NCBI GenBank assembly: GCA_002428985.1
Contig: DIYL01000044.1
Location: 1 to 64,000, forward strand
Length of the DNA: 64,000 nt
Reading direction: 5' to 3'
Source of the DNA: Anaerolineales bacterium UBA6055
GTDB lineage: Bacteria; Chloroflexota; Anaerolineae; Aggregatilineales; Phototrophicaceae
The notes under the pieces are model-generated. The model ran no database searches, had not been told where the DNA came from, and worked only from the letters and a program-made list of their open reading frames with translations. Made by a program: the position numbers and the translations under genes. Below are positions 33,728 to 42,802 of this stretch, piece after piece. Within the stretch, counting starts at the first letter, position 1. Each line of letters begins with the position of its first letter.

Positions 33728-34270
33728 CTATTCAATATTTAGGCTTATAGGCTTCCTAAATATTTCAAACAAATCTTTCAAATTAAGAACCATAGTTACA
33801 CATATTGTTGATAGCATAAATACTATCATTATGTTGGGCAATGAGAGAAAGATTGTAGATCCATATAAATAACCCCATATGCCAAATAAGCAACAGAGAA
33901 TTAGCCCCAAATTACGAACAAGATCAAATCGGGTAACTATAGATTCGGAACTGCCAAAACAATTGCATGCTACAGATAAATTTCTGAAAAGTACTGAAAA
34001 TAAGGCCACTGAAAATGATGAAAGTAAAATCAAAGCTATGTTGAAACCAATCAATGTTGCAAAACCACCAACTATACATAACAGAACAATACCTATTTCC
34101 GTTGCAAGAAAAATGTAAGAAATCGGTCTGGTCCAACTGCGAGGAATTATCTTGAAGCTGATAATTGCAGATTGGAATAAATCCAATTGACTGAATTTAC
34201 CCAACGATGAAATTGAAAATACTATAATAAGTGATATTTGACAAAAAAACACAAACGGATTGAGTATCAT
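33728..34270 (-). CDS. MauE/DoxX-like redox membrane protein
   Basis: 180 residues with four or five membrane spans and CNCFG (Cys102, Cys104) at the end of the third, the redox motif of MauE-family proteins. In methylamine dehydrogenase systems MauE and MauD help form the disulfides of the small subunit, and related pairs accompany other disulfide-rich secreted peptides. Here it follows the cysteine-rich peptide gene and precedes the thioredoxin-like gene. No mau structural genes are present. Confidence 0.8.
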   Translation of the reverse strand: MILNPFVFFCQISLIIVFSISSLGKFSQLDLFQSAIISFKIIPRSWTRPISYIFLATEIGIVLLCIVGGFATLIGFNIALILLSSFSVALFSVLFRNLSVACNCFGSSESIVTRFDLVRNLGLILCCLFGIWGYLYGSTIFLSLPNIMIVFMLSTICVTMVLNLKDLFEIFRKPISLNIE

Positions 34271-34372
34271 ATTACCTCTAGTGCAAATGATATATATATA
34301 AAAGATGTGTACTTATTTGAATCGATCTGTTATCTTCAATACTGATGATGGAAATCATCAACTAGTTTTTGA

Positions 34373-34418
34373 GTAAGCCCTTTGAACGCCTGGTGCCAAC
34401 CTAATTCAAAGGGCTTAC
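34373..34418. terminator. 14-bp hairpin between peptide gene and MauE-like gene
   Basis: GTAAGCCCTTTGAA (34373-34386) pairs perfectly with TTCAAAGGGCTTAC (34405-34418). It may attenuate transcription so that the peptide is made in excess of the processing genes. On the minus strand no T-run follows; on the + strand TATTTTT does. Confidence 0.7.
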
Positions 34419-34442
34419 ACTATTTTTCATTAATTCACATAC

Positions 34443-34670
34443 TTAACAAGAAGCTGAATTGTTTGAATAAACACAAACACTTCCACCGAAAAGATAGAAG
34501 GTTTCACAGTCTACATACTCACAACAACCACCATTCTGAATACATTTTCCAATGATAATTGATCGCCCGTCACAAATACCTTCTCGGTTTTGCCCACTAG
34601 CTTCAATAGTTTCACCAGAAACCCAAATTTTTTGCGTTGTTTCCGCCTCTTTAAACAGTTTTTCCAGCAT
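34443..34670 (-). CDS. Cysteine-rich peptide precursor, bacteriocin-like
   Basis: 75 residues. Seven cysteines, Cys33, 43, 49, 50, 55, 66 and 75, lie in the last 43 residues with Gly, Asn and Ser between them (KCIQNGGCCEYVDC). The first 31 residues (MLEKLFKEAETTQKIWVSGE) are acidic, helical and Cys-free, like the leader of a ribosomally made peptide. There is no Sec signal. AGGAGG lies seven bases before the ATG. With downstream MauE-like, MauD-like, protease and ABC exporter genes this is most simply a secreted disulfide-rich toxin or signal. An odd number of cysteines leaves one free or bound to a partner. Confidence 0.7.
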   Translation of the reverse strand: MLEKLFKEAETTQKIWVSGETIEASGQNREGICDGRSIIIGKCIQNGGCCEYVDCETFYLFGGSVCVYSNNSASC

Positions 34671-35092
34671 TACTTTCCTCCTTATAATTTTTTTGCTAAC
34701 GACATCATACCATAAATAGCAGTAAGTACCCGTAAGGTATCCTTTAGTTTATTTTAACTCTTCTTAACTTAACAATGATGATTAATTTAATAATATTTAA
34801 CAAAATTTTATACTTTATGTTATTGTAACAAGGTTACTAACCAACTGATAATTTAAAATATTTATACTTATACTAATATCTTAATAATCTTAGCCTATGC
34901 AGATTTCTGCGTTAAGTTAGAATGAGCATTCTGAGGATATTTTCTGAGTATGGATCAACTACAATCATCATAAATGACTCAATTAGGATCATCAGTATTT
35001 TTGTATCAATCAATTTGCTTACCTATATGGAAACAAATATAAGATCAGATACTGATTTCTCTCTACAAGTCAATAGATAACGAGCCCTAACC
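34671..35092. other. AT-rich intergenic region between divergent genes
   Basis: 420 bases rich in A and T (TTTATACTTTATG near 34810) between the peptide and RodA genes. It must hold promoters for both. No small gene is evident. Confidence 0.4.
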
Positions 35093-36196
35093 ATGAACAA
35101 CAAAATCAATATTTGGCGACGATTTGACTATGTATTGTTTGGAACAACTATAGTATTAATTATTTTTGGTATTCTAATGATTGCAAGTGCAACGCAGGAT
35201 GCAGTTGATCCCGAACTCATTAGTCGCGTGCCAGATCAAATCAACTTCGCTATAATTAGCATAGTAGTTACACTTATTATTACCACAATAGATTATCGCA
35301 TACTGGGAGGTATCAGTACTTGGCTTTACATTGTAATGATAGGCCTCCTATTTATGGTATTATTTTTTGGTGTTGAAGGAGATGGAGGTGCCCAACGATG
35401 GTTAAATCTAGGCATTCGAATACAACCGTCAGAAGTTGGGAAGATCATACTTATAATTACTTTGTCTCAATACCTGTCCGACCGTTATCAAAATCTCGAC
35501 AAATTTTCTACTGTACTTCGTTCTCTTACACATATCATCGTTCCTGTAGGGCTTGTTTTTATTCAACCGGATCTTGGTACAACTCTTGTATTAATCTTTA
35601 TCTGGGGGGTGATCATATGGGCAGCAGGCCTAAGGCTAAAACATATTGCAATTCTTAGTCTGATCGGAATCTTAGCTCTACCTTTGCTAATATCACAACT
35701 TGAACCATATCAAATCTCACGAATTACCACATTTATCAATCCTGACAGCGACCCTGATGCAAATTATAATGTCCTTCAGGCAAGAATCAGTGTCGGATCA
35801 GGTGGTTTATTTGGTAAAGGATATGCTGTAGGTCCTCAAAATACAGGACGTTTTTTACGAGTGCGTCACACAGACTTTATCTTTAGCGTAATTGCACATG
35901 AATTCGGAATGGTAGGTGGTTTTGTAACATTAGGATTATTTGCGATCGTTCTTATGAGAATACTCAGAGGCGCTCGTCAAGCTACTGATCCATTAGGCAG
36001 TATGATTTGTTATGGGGTCGCGGGTATGATTTTTTTTCAGACAACAGTTTCTGTCGGAATGAACCTAACGTTATTACCAGTAACAGGACTCACCTTACCT
36101 TTTGTTAGCTCAGGTGGCACATCATTACTTTTTACAATGATTGGGATAGGACTTACTCAAAGTGTAATTGTCCGTCGTCGTCGGATTGACATATAA
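35093..36196 (+). CDS. rodA: RodA-type SEDS peptidoglycan glycosyltransferase
   Basis: 367 residues with about ten membrane spans. IQPDLGTTLVL (157-167), QPSEVGKIILI, the extracellular loop INPDSDPDANYNVLQ, then VGSGGLFGKGYAVGPQ, RHTDFIFSVIAHEFG and LPFVSSGGTSLL are the standard SEDS blocks; the DPDAN loop corresponds to the region carrying the catalytic Asp of RodA. It polymerises lipid II into glycan strands together with a class B PBP. No PBP or MreBCD gene is near, which is unusual. It lies between the peptide operon and the tape measure gene, so it is cargo or evidence of chromosome sequence. Confidence 0.9.
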   Translation: MNNKINIWRRFDYVLFGTTIVLIIFGILMIASATQDAVDPELISRVPDQINFAIISIVVTLIITTIDYRILGGISTWLYIVMIGLLFMVLFFGVEGDGGAQRWLNLGIRIQPSEVGKIILIITLSQYLSDRYQNLDKFSTVLRSLTHIIVPVGLVFIQPDLGTTLVLIFIWGVIIWAAGLRLKHIAILSLIGILALPLLISQLEPYQISRITTFINPDSDPDANYNVLQARISVGSGGLFGKGYAVGPQNTGRFLRVRHTDFIFSVIAHEFGMVGGFVTLGLFAIVLMRILRGARQATDPLGSMICYGVAGMIFFQTTVSVGMNLTLLPVTGLTLPFVSSGGTSLLFTMIGIGLTQSVIVRRRRIDI

Positions 36197-36506
36197 CAAT
36201 CCACATCTAACTTTATAATTTTAGTCATTAGTTCATTATCAACTTAAAGTCATTATGTACGCCATTGCAGTTACAAATGTTAATTTATCAGAAAAGTCGC
36301 TAAACTCACAGAAATACAAGCACATGATAAATATAATCAGTGTCCTGATATTATCTGTCGAGTTTCTCTACTAAATATATACTTAGTTTATTCAAGTTGC
36401 ACTGAGAATTTCGACCAGAAAATCTAGTAGAAATCTAACAAATTAACCGACTTCCCCCCTCCAACTCTACAATCAAATCAGTATACACAGATTGTAGGGT
36501 AATCCT
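36197..36506. other. Gene-less stretch before the tape measure gene
   Basis: About 310 AT-rich bases. AGGG lies seven bases before the TTG start at 36507. I see no other feature. Confidence 0.4.
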
Positions 36507-39500
36507 TTGTCACGACGAGCCGGCTTAACCTTAGAACTCAATAACTACAATCAATTTAAGCGCGAACTCTCGAACTTAGATCGTACCATCTCGTCTATCA
36601 ACCGCCGTATTGATCGCATCGGCAACGCCTTCGACCGGATGGAGCGCGAATCCAAACAAGCCGGACGCACCACCAAACAAACTGCCCGTGATATTGATCG
36701 CACATCCCGTGACATTGAACGCTCAACATCTCGTATCGATCGTGCATCAGAAGCGTTCAATCAAGTCGGCGGAGCACTCACCGCTGGGTTTACTGCCCCC
36801 TTCTTACTATTCAAAAATGAAGGTATTAAAGCAGCGAGTGCCTTCGAAGATGGATTAGTGGATATTCAAACCCGCGCCAACCTATCGGCTGCCGAACTCG
36901 AAAAAGTTCAACAAAAAGCCCTAGACATCGGGCGCGATACCCAATTCTCGGCGCAACAAGGTGCAGACGCATTCCTTCAACTGCTTACGTCTGGTCAGTC
37001 CGTGACCGAAGCGTTTGAAACCGTTGACTCTGTGATTACTGGTGCAGCCGCCTCTGGCGAAAGTCTCGGATTCGTGTCCGATACCCTTACCGACATCATG
37101 GCAGCCTTCAACCTAGAAGCCTCTGCCAGTCAACAAGTTTTAGATGATTTAGTTGCTGCCTCCGGGTCATCATCGGCAAGCATTAGTGAAATCGCACAGG
37201 GTTTCCAAAATGTGGGTGGTGTCGCCCGTGAATTCGGGTTATCTACCCGCGAAACATCTGCAATCCTCGCTCTATTCAGCGAGAACGGTATCAAAGGCGC
37301 AGAAGCTGGTACACAACTGCGCTCAATGCTCAATAACCTCAGTCGCGATACCGAAGATGTCAATGCTATCTGGAACGAACTCGACATCAGCCTATTTGAT
37401 GTAGACGGTACTGCCCGACCGCTAGCAACCGTCATGGATGAGTTACGCACGTCCCTCGATGGCATGAGCGATGCAGATCGTATCCGAATTATCAAAGGGC
37501 TTGCCGGCACATATGGACAATTAGGTCTATCGGCGCTCACATCCGGCGAATCTATCGAAGATATGCTAGCCAAAATGGACGAAGCTGGGGTTGCTGGTGA
37601 CATCGCATCAGCCAAAATGCAAACCCTCTCCGGTCGTTTCGCATTCCTACGCGGATCTATTGAAACTCTACTCATCAAAGCATTCATACCCTTTAACGAA
37701 AATAACGTCAAACCATTCGTTGATAACCTATCTGGAATCGTCAATAGAATGTCAGAGTGGGTCGACCAAAACCCAGCCCTCACCCAACAACTACTCCAAA
37801 TCGGGTCAGCCATCGCCCTTATCGGACCAGCAATGATCCTAGCTGTACAAGCCACTCCCTTATTATTAGCTCTCGGCGCATCGTTGTCCGTAGTGTTCAA
37901 CCCAGTAGTTCTAGCAATTATCGCTAGTATAGGGTTAGCCATCAATGACATTCGCAACAATATCGGCGGTGCAGGCGATGCCTTCAACGAGTTCAGAACA
38001 TCTTTCGGTTCGTTTTTTCAAGCATTTGGTAACACATTTTCTGCAATTGCTGAGTTAATTGGTGTCGTATCCTCTAAAGCACCTGAAGTAGAACGAACAT
38101 GGTCTCCTGTGACAATCATTTTCCAAACATTGTCCAACATATTAGATCGGATGACATCCGGGCTTAATGCTGTCACAGGGTTTACAAAAATCTTGACCGG
38201 CACGCAATTAGATAACCTGACACCGTTTGTCACACCTGAGCAAAACAAACTACTCGCCGAACGTGAAGAACTCACCCGCGACATTTTAGACCTTGAAGCC
38301 GGTTTAGTGGAAAATGCAGACTGTACATTAGGATTACTCGTCGAACAAGGCGACACACTCGATTCACTCGCTCAAAAATATGGCATCGCCCGTGAAGATT
38401 TATTCGCTCTCACCAATGGCGACATAACCGCAGGGTCAACTATTGACCTACCCGTTGATGTCGATGTTGATAATCTCGACCTATTAAAATCCCGAATTGA
38501 GTCCCTTAATGAGGAAATACAGAGCCAAAACGGCACACAACTCGATTTCTTCTTGGGTCAATTTGCCCAAACTGATTTGTTTACAACTATCTTTGGCGAT
38601 GATCCTGAAGCGGTTACACGTGTTAAAAACACCATTATTCAATTCCGAGATGAACTTCTTACCGCAAAAACCTTTGCTCAAAATCTTGGCATTGCACTAC
38701 AGAATATCATCAGTGGGGACACTCAGACCGACTTTCAACAACTTCGAGACGTCATCACCGATACCGTAACAAGCGTCAAGAATCTACTTGATACATTCAC
38801 ACTTACATCGTTTTCACCCGAAGAAGCAGAGTTCATTGCCATGACCGGTGGGACTGTCCCTCAAAATCCCATCGTCCAATTTATAGACAATTCCGTGTCG
38901 CAAGCAGACGGTTATGACTTCACTCTTGCCAAACAAGTCCTGTCGGAGAATTTACTCGCCATCGTCCGGGGCGCAGTCTCTATCGCAGCGATCGCGCTCG
39001 GCGGTCCCGTTGGCGCAGTCGTCGGTATTGGTAATCTAGTTGTTACCGCCATTGAACGCGATTTCTTAGGTATCGGCACTGCCCTAGAGTCCTCCGGTAT
39101 CCTCCCTGCTGTTCGCACTGCCATGGCGACAATCCAAACCGAGATCAACAATATCATCAACTCGACCTTTGGTGATGGGGACAACACCGCATCTGAATTA
39201 GATGCGACAGGCTTTGTTAATTTCGAACCTACTGGTTTTTCAGATCGCATTGGTTCAATTTTTGACAATATCATTTCCGGTCTCAGCAAAATTTCTAACG
39301 ATCCAATTATTGATATTGCCATCAGCGTCCTAGAATCCATCCGCAACGGCATCACCGGATTTATCCAAGCCGTCAACAATACCGATACCTCATCATTTGG
39401 TGCAGCCGCCAGCACCATTGGTAACGCCCTAGACATCATGCTCAACGCCCTCGCAATTGTCGGCGGTGGTGTTATTAAAGGGATTTTTGATACCTTACCT

Positions 39501-41165
39501 GCCGTAGGCGAAGCTCTTGCATTACTATTCGAAGGGGTCGGCAACCTGCTGAGTGGCAACCCAGAACTTGCCATCCAAAATATATTTGATGCCATCCAAA
39601 CCGGATTAACTGGAATCGCTTCCCTACCCATCAACACAATTGACTCAATCATTGAATTCTTTAATACAGTCACTGGATCAAATGTTCCAAGTTTATCTGG
39701 TCAGCTTCAAGCCATTGGCGATGAAGTATCTAGAGTATTTAATAATATCGCATCAGTTATTGATTTATTTTTGATTCAAGTTGATAAATTTCTGCTCGAC
39801 CTACGTATCAAGTTAAACGACGCACTCACAGCCTTGAATATAGATACAGGTGTGAATTCCTCCCAACTCAGAACAGATTTAGCTAATGTCACACTTGAAG
39901 AAGAAATCAGAAACACACTATCAACTGGTGAACCTGTAGATATTGATGTACCAATTAATTACCAGTTCGAAGGTCAAGAAGCCGGAGGAGCACTGGTTAA
40001 TTTCTTATCTAATCAGGATATAGTTGATTCATTCAGCGGTTCAACCATCGACATGATTCAGCAACTATTCGACCAACTACCAGCCGATCAACAACAAATC
40101 CTCATGGACCTCGGCACAATCCAATTCGATGTATCAAACTCTACACCCGAATTTATCGGCGAAATTCCCGACCCCAGCGATGCATTTGCCGGACTATTCA
40201 CAGGCATTGGTGATAGTATCGGCAGTTTCCTTAATGGTGGTCTCGGCGACTCATCCGATGCCGAACCAAACAGTTTCTTAGGCAATCTACTAGGTGGAGT
40301 AGATGCATTTGCTCAAGGTAAAGCAATTGGCACAAATCTTGATCTAGGTACTGCTCAGGGCATTAATGAAGGTTTCGCCGCCCAAGAAGCTGCACAAGGA
40401 GCAGCCACAGAAATCGATAATGTGTTTAGAACACAATTTGGCATTCAATCGCCATCACTCGTATTCATGCAATACGGTATGTTCATGATGCAAGGGCTTG
40501 CACTCGGCATTCAATCCATGATGTTCGTCGTCACAACCGCCGTCACCCAGCTAGAAACCATCTTCATTTCAGCCATCACCCGCATGAGCTCCGGTATGGC
40601 GACCGAATCGGGACGCATCAACAACCTAGCCCGTATCATGGATTCCACTTTTTCCACAACCGGACAATCTATGATTGCCACAACCATGCGCCTTCGCTCA
40701 GCCATTCGCTTTTTAACCACAGAGGTCGAACGTCTCGCCGGCGCAGTCAATAGTGTTGGCGACCTAAATGTAAATGTCAGTGGTAGTGGTGGCGGTGGTA
40801 CATCAGCCTCACCACAAAATCGCTATTTCGGTGGGAACATCAACGCTGGCCAAATCTATGAATTTAACGAACGCGGTTTACCGTTCGAAATTTTCAAAAC
40901 CCGTGGACGCTCATTCCTACTCCCGAATACATCCGGGACAATGATCTCACCTGCCAATAGCAGTCTCTACACCCCTGCCCCTGCATCCGGCACAACCAAT
41001 AACGTCAACAACACAACCACCAACGCCCCAACCTACGAGGTTAACATCACCATCCCAGCAACCGTCACCGATGTATCCGAAATTTCAGCAGATGTCATTG
41101 CAGCCGGCATTACCACCTATCAAGAATCCAAATCCCCACGCCGTCGCACACGCGGGAGCATCTAA
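36507..41165 (+). CDS. Tape measure protein (TP901 type) with a LysM domain
   Basis: 1552 residues from TTG 36507 with AGGG upstream. The N-terminal 90 residues are coiled coil (LDRTISSINRRIDRIGNAFD), followed by the TP901 core: FEDGLVDIQTRANLSAAELE, LTSGQSVTEAFETVDSVI, DIMAAFNLEAS, GTQLRSMLNNLSRD. Several hydrophobic stretches follow. Residues about 609-655 (LVEQGDTLDSLAQKYGIARE, FALTNGD) form a LysM-like peptidoglycan-binding domain. The C-terminus is Thr/Asn-rich. By the usual 0.15 nm per residue it would specify a tail of roughly 230 nm. It is ejected at infection and would aid wall passage. Confidence 0.92.
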   Translation: MSRRAGLTLELNNYNQFKRELSNLDRTISSINRRIDRIGNAFDRMERESKQAGRTTKQTARDIDRTSRDIERSTSRIDRASEAFNQVGGALTAGFTAPFLLFKNEGIKAASAFEDGLVDIQTRANLSAAELEKVQQKALDIGRDTQFSAQQGADAFLQLLTSGQSVTEAFETVDSVITGAAASGESLGFVSDTLTDIMAAFNLEASASQQVLDDLVAASGSSSASISEIAQGFQNVGGVAREFGLSTRETSAILALFSENGIKGAEAGTQLRSMLNNLSRDTEDVNAIWNELDISLFDVDGTARPLATVMDELRTSLDGMSDADRIRIIKGLAGTYGQLGLSALTSGESIEDMLAKMDEAGVAGDIASAKMQTLSGRFAFLRGSIETLLIKAFIPFNENNVKPFVDNLSGIVNRMSEWVDQNPALTQQLLQIGSAIALIGPAMILAVQATPLLLALGASLSVVFNPVVLAIIASIGLAINDIRNNIGGAGDAFNEFRTSFGSFFQAFGNTFSAIAELIGVVSSKAPEVERTWSPVTIIFQTLSNILDRMTSGLNAVTGFTKILTGTQLDNLTPFVTPEQNKLLAEREELTRDILDLEAGLVENADCTLGLLVEQGDTLDSLAQKYGIAREDLFALTNGDITAGSTIDLPVDVDVDNLDLLKSRIESLNEEIQSQNGTQLDFFLGQFAQTDLFTTIFGDDPEAVTRVKNTIIQFRDELLTAKTFAQNLGIALQNIISGDTQTDFQQLRDVITDTVTSVKNLLDTFTLTSFSPEEAEFIAMTGGTVPQNPIVQFIDNSVSQADGYDFTLAKQVLSENLLAIVRGAVSIAAIALGGPVGAVVGIGNLVVTAIERDFLGIGTALESSGILPAVRTAMATIQTEINNIINSTFGDGDNTASELDATGFVNFEPTGFSDRIGSIFDNIISGLSKISNDPIIDIAISVLESIRNGITGFIQAVNNTDTSSFGAAASTIGNALDIMLNALAIVGGGVIKGIFDTLPAVGEALALLFEGVGNLLSGNPELAIQNIFDAIQTGLTGIASLPINTIDSIIEFFNTVTGSNVPSLSGQLQAIGDEVSRVFNNIASVIDLFLIQVDKFLLDLRIKLNDALTALNIDTGVNSSQLRTDLANVTLEEEIRNTLSTGEPVDIDVPINYQFEGQEAGGALVNFLSNQDIVDSFSGSTIDMIQQLFDQLPADQQQILMDLGTIQFDVSNSTPEFIGEIPDPSDAFAGLFTGIGDSIGSFLNGGLGDSSDAEPNSFLGNLLGGVDAFAQGKAIGTNLDLGTAQGINEGFAAQEAAQGAATEIDNVFRTQFGIQSPSLVFMQYGMFMMQGLALGIQSMMFVVTTAVTQLETIFISAITRMSSGMATESGRINNLARIMDSTFSTTGQSMIATTMRLRSAIRFLTTEVERLAGAVNSVGDLNVNVSGSGGGGTSASPQNRYFGGNINAGQIYEFNERGLPFEIFKTRGRSFLLPNTSGTMISPANSSLYTPAPASGTTNNVNNTTTNAPTYEVNITIPATVTDVSEISADVIAAGITTYQESKSPRRRTRGSI

Positions 41166-41282
41166 CACCCCCTACAAACAATCGCATACACTAAAAATAT
41201 CTAATCGTTTAAAAAATCAATAACAGACAACTAATCGTCTGAATTGACTTTCATTTTTCTCGATGAGATCAGACAAAGATTT

Positions 41283-41425
41283 GGATGTCCAAGCTCCGGG
41301 CGACGGGCATCCATCATGCGGTGGTGAGGTATCACATGAGGCGGATTCATACCCGCCCACCGCACTCGGGCTGTATGATCCATTTGTATATTGGGTGGAA
41401 TGAGGATGTCCCCTACATACAGCCC
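41283..41425 (+). ncRNA. Structured leader before the distal tail gene
   Basis: Three stems: GGATG (41283-41287) with CATCC (41308-41312), TGCGGTGG (41317-41324) with CCACCGCA (41357-41364), and GGGCTGTATG (41368-41377) with CATACAGCCC (41416-41425). It fills the 280-base gap before 41447 and shares GGTGGTGAGG with the fold at 3266. Leader or small RNA. Confidence 0.45.
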
Positions 41426-41446
41426 ATATAAAAAACGAGGTTTCTC

Positions 41447-42571
41447 ATGTCACTAATACAATTATTCCAAATCGGCGACGTACCACTCTACGGTTACGCG
41501 GCAATCAATCCAGAACCAGATTGGCAACCTGTTGGCAAAACACAAACAGCAGTCCAATCCCCGACAGTCTTCCGTCCCTATAGCCGTTTTATTACCAAAC
41601 CGCGCAAAATTCGCACCGATGTCACCCTCTACAATGACGAATTCCGTTCCAAACAGGATTTAATTCAACACCTACACAATATCGCTGGTGTAGATACCGA
41701 CATCATCGTCTTCGAACCCTTGTCCACAGCTGTGGAGTTTTCGCGTGATAGATACAATAACTTCTACTCGCCCGATAGCAAATTGCTCTGGCTACACACC
41801 CGCGGTCAAATCAAAGACATCAACACACGTATCAACGATCGACAAGTGGATCTTCGCCTCGATCTCGAATTAGATGCCTACTACCAACCGCTCAATCATA
41901 TGTTGTTCCAGATCATCGATGCCGTCTCATCACACCATTACATTGAACCACAAACCATCTCGCAACCCTATCAGCCAAGCGTACCTATCACACCCAGCCG
42001 ACTCAATCGAATCTTCAAAAGAAGACCTGAGATGTTCCACAAGATCATCATGGAAAATTGGGGCGATCAATTCGAACCCGAATGGTACGAAGCCCTACTA
42101 AAAGCACCACCCAACCTCCCACGGCTCGGCTTTAACACAAGTTGGGATACCACCGAAAACAAAGTCATCGACATCTATATCGACAAATTCGATTGGGGGA
42201 TGCCACCCATCGTCAAATATATTTTTAAAAATATCCCATCCACCGGCACAATTACAATCACCGTAGAACGTGAAAACGAGATCTGGTATACCGAGACATT
42301 CACCAGCACCATTGATCTATCTAAAGTTGACGAAGCCGTGACCACCAGCGGACACACCATCACAACCACCGATAAACTCATCCTCGGTGATACCCATTGG
42401 ATGCCCGGTTACGTCCTCCGAGGCAACAACCGCCTCACACAAATCGGAGATGCCGTCACCCGTGATGCCAATGGATGGGTGGGTCAACTCCTCCCCGGCA
42501 AAAATCGCATTACGATCCAAGTCCCAGAAGGCGTTGAATTCTTCGTCGCCGGCATCAACCGCAAAGCCTAG
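41447..42571 (+). CDS. Distal tail protein candidate
   Basis: 374 residues directly after the tape measure gene. RPYSRFITKPRKIRTDVTLY, a run of strands, then KLLWLHTRGQIKDINTRIND and RLDLELDAYYQPLN resemble the N-terminal belt domain of phage distal tail proteins, with a C-terminal galectin-like strand-rich part (TGTITITVERENEIWYTETF, LPGKNRITIQVPEG). It joins the tube to the baseplate. GAGG precedes the ATG. The downstream tail genes continue only after 7 kb of cargo. Confidence 0.7.
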   Translation: MSLIQLFQIGDVPLYGYAAINPEPDWQPVGKTQTAVQSPTVFRPYSRFITKPRKIRTDVTLYNDEFRSKQDLIQHLHNIAGVDTDIIVFEPLSTAVEFSRDRYNNFYSPDSKLLWLHTRGQIKDINTRINDRQVDLRLDLELDAYYQPLNHMLFQIIDAVSSHHYIEPQTISQPYQPSVPITPSRLNRIFKRRPEMFHKIIMENWGDQFEPEWYEALLKAPPNLPRLGFNTSWDTTENKVIDIYIDKFDWGMPPIVKYIFKNIPSTGTITITVERENEIWYTETFTSTIDLSKVDEAVTTSGHTITTTDKLILGDTHWMPGYVLRGNNRLTQIGDAVTRDANGWVGQLLPGKNRITIQVPEGVEFFVAGINRKA

Positions 42572-42603
42572 TTTTATGCCAATCAGTCAAGCAGGTGATT
42601 AAA

Positions 42604-42732
42604 ATGATCGTCGTTCTACTCTGTCTAGCACTGTGGTTTTTTATGTCAATACCGTTTGCATTGATTGTTGCTAAATTCATTGGGTTTGGCAATACACCAA
42701 GATTAGCCGATGAAATTGATACTCAAAGCTGA
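42604..42732 (+). CDS. Small membrane protein
   Basis: 42 residues, a single membrane span (VVLLCLALWFFMSIPFALIV) and a short polar end. AGGTG lies six bases before the ATG. It is 32 bases after the distal tail gene. It could be a holin-like or unknown protein; too short to place in a family. Confidence 0.5.
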   Translation: MIVVLLCLALWFFMSIPFALIVAKFIGFGNTPRLADEIDTQS

Positions 42733-42741
42733 TACGAAGCG

Positions 42742-42779
42742 TTCTGAGGATCTTATTTGAGCGTGGCTTTGCCGCGCTT
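42742..42779. repeat. Inverted repeat bracketing the cargo, left copy
   Basis: TTCTGAGGATCTTATTTGAG then CGTGGCTTTGCCGCGCTT. Its complement recurs at 49105-49144 with a few changes. GAAGCG (42736) and CGCTTC (42775) close a hairpin around it. Confidence 0.6.
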
Positions 42780-42802
42780 CTAGCGGGTTAATCAGTCAAA
42801 AT

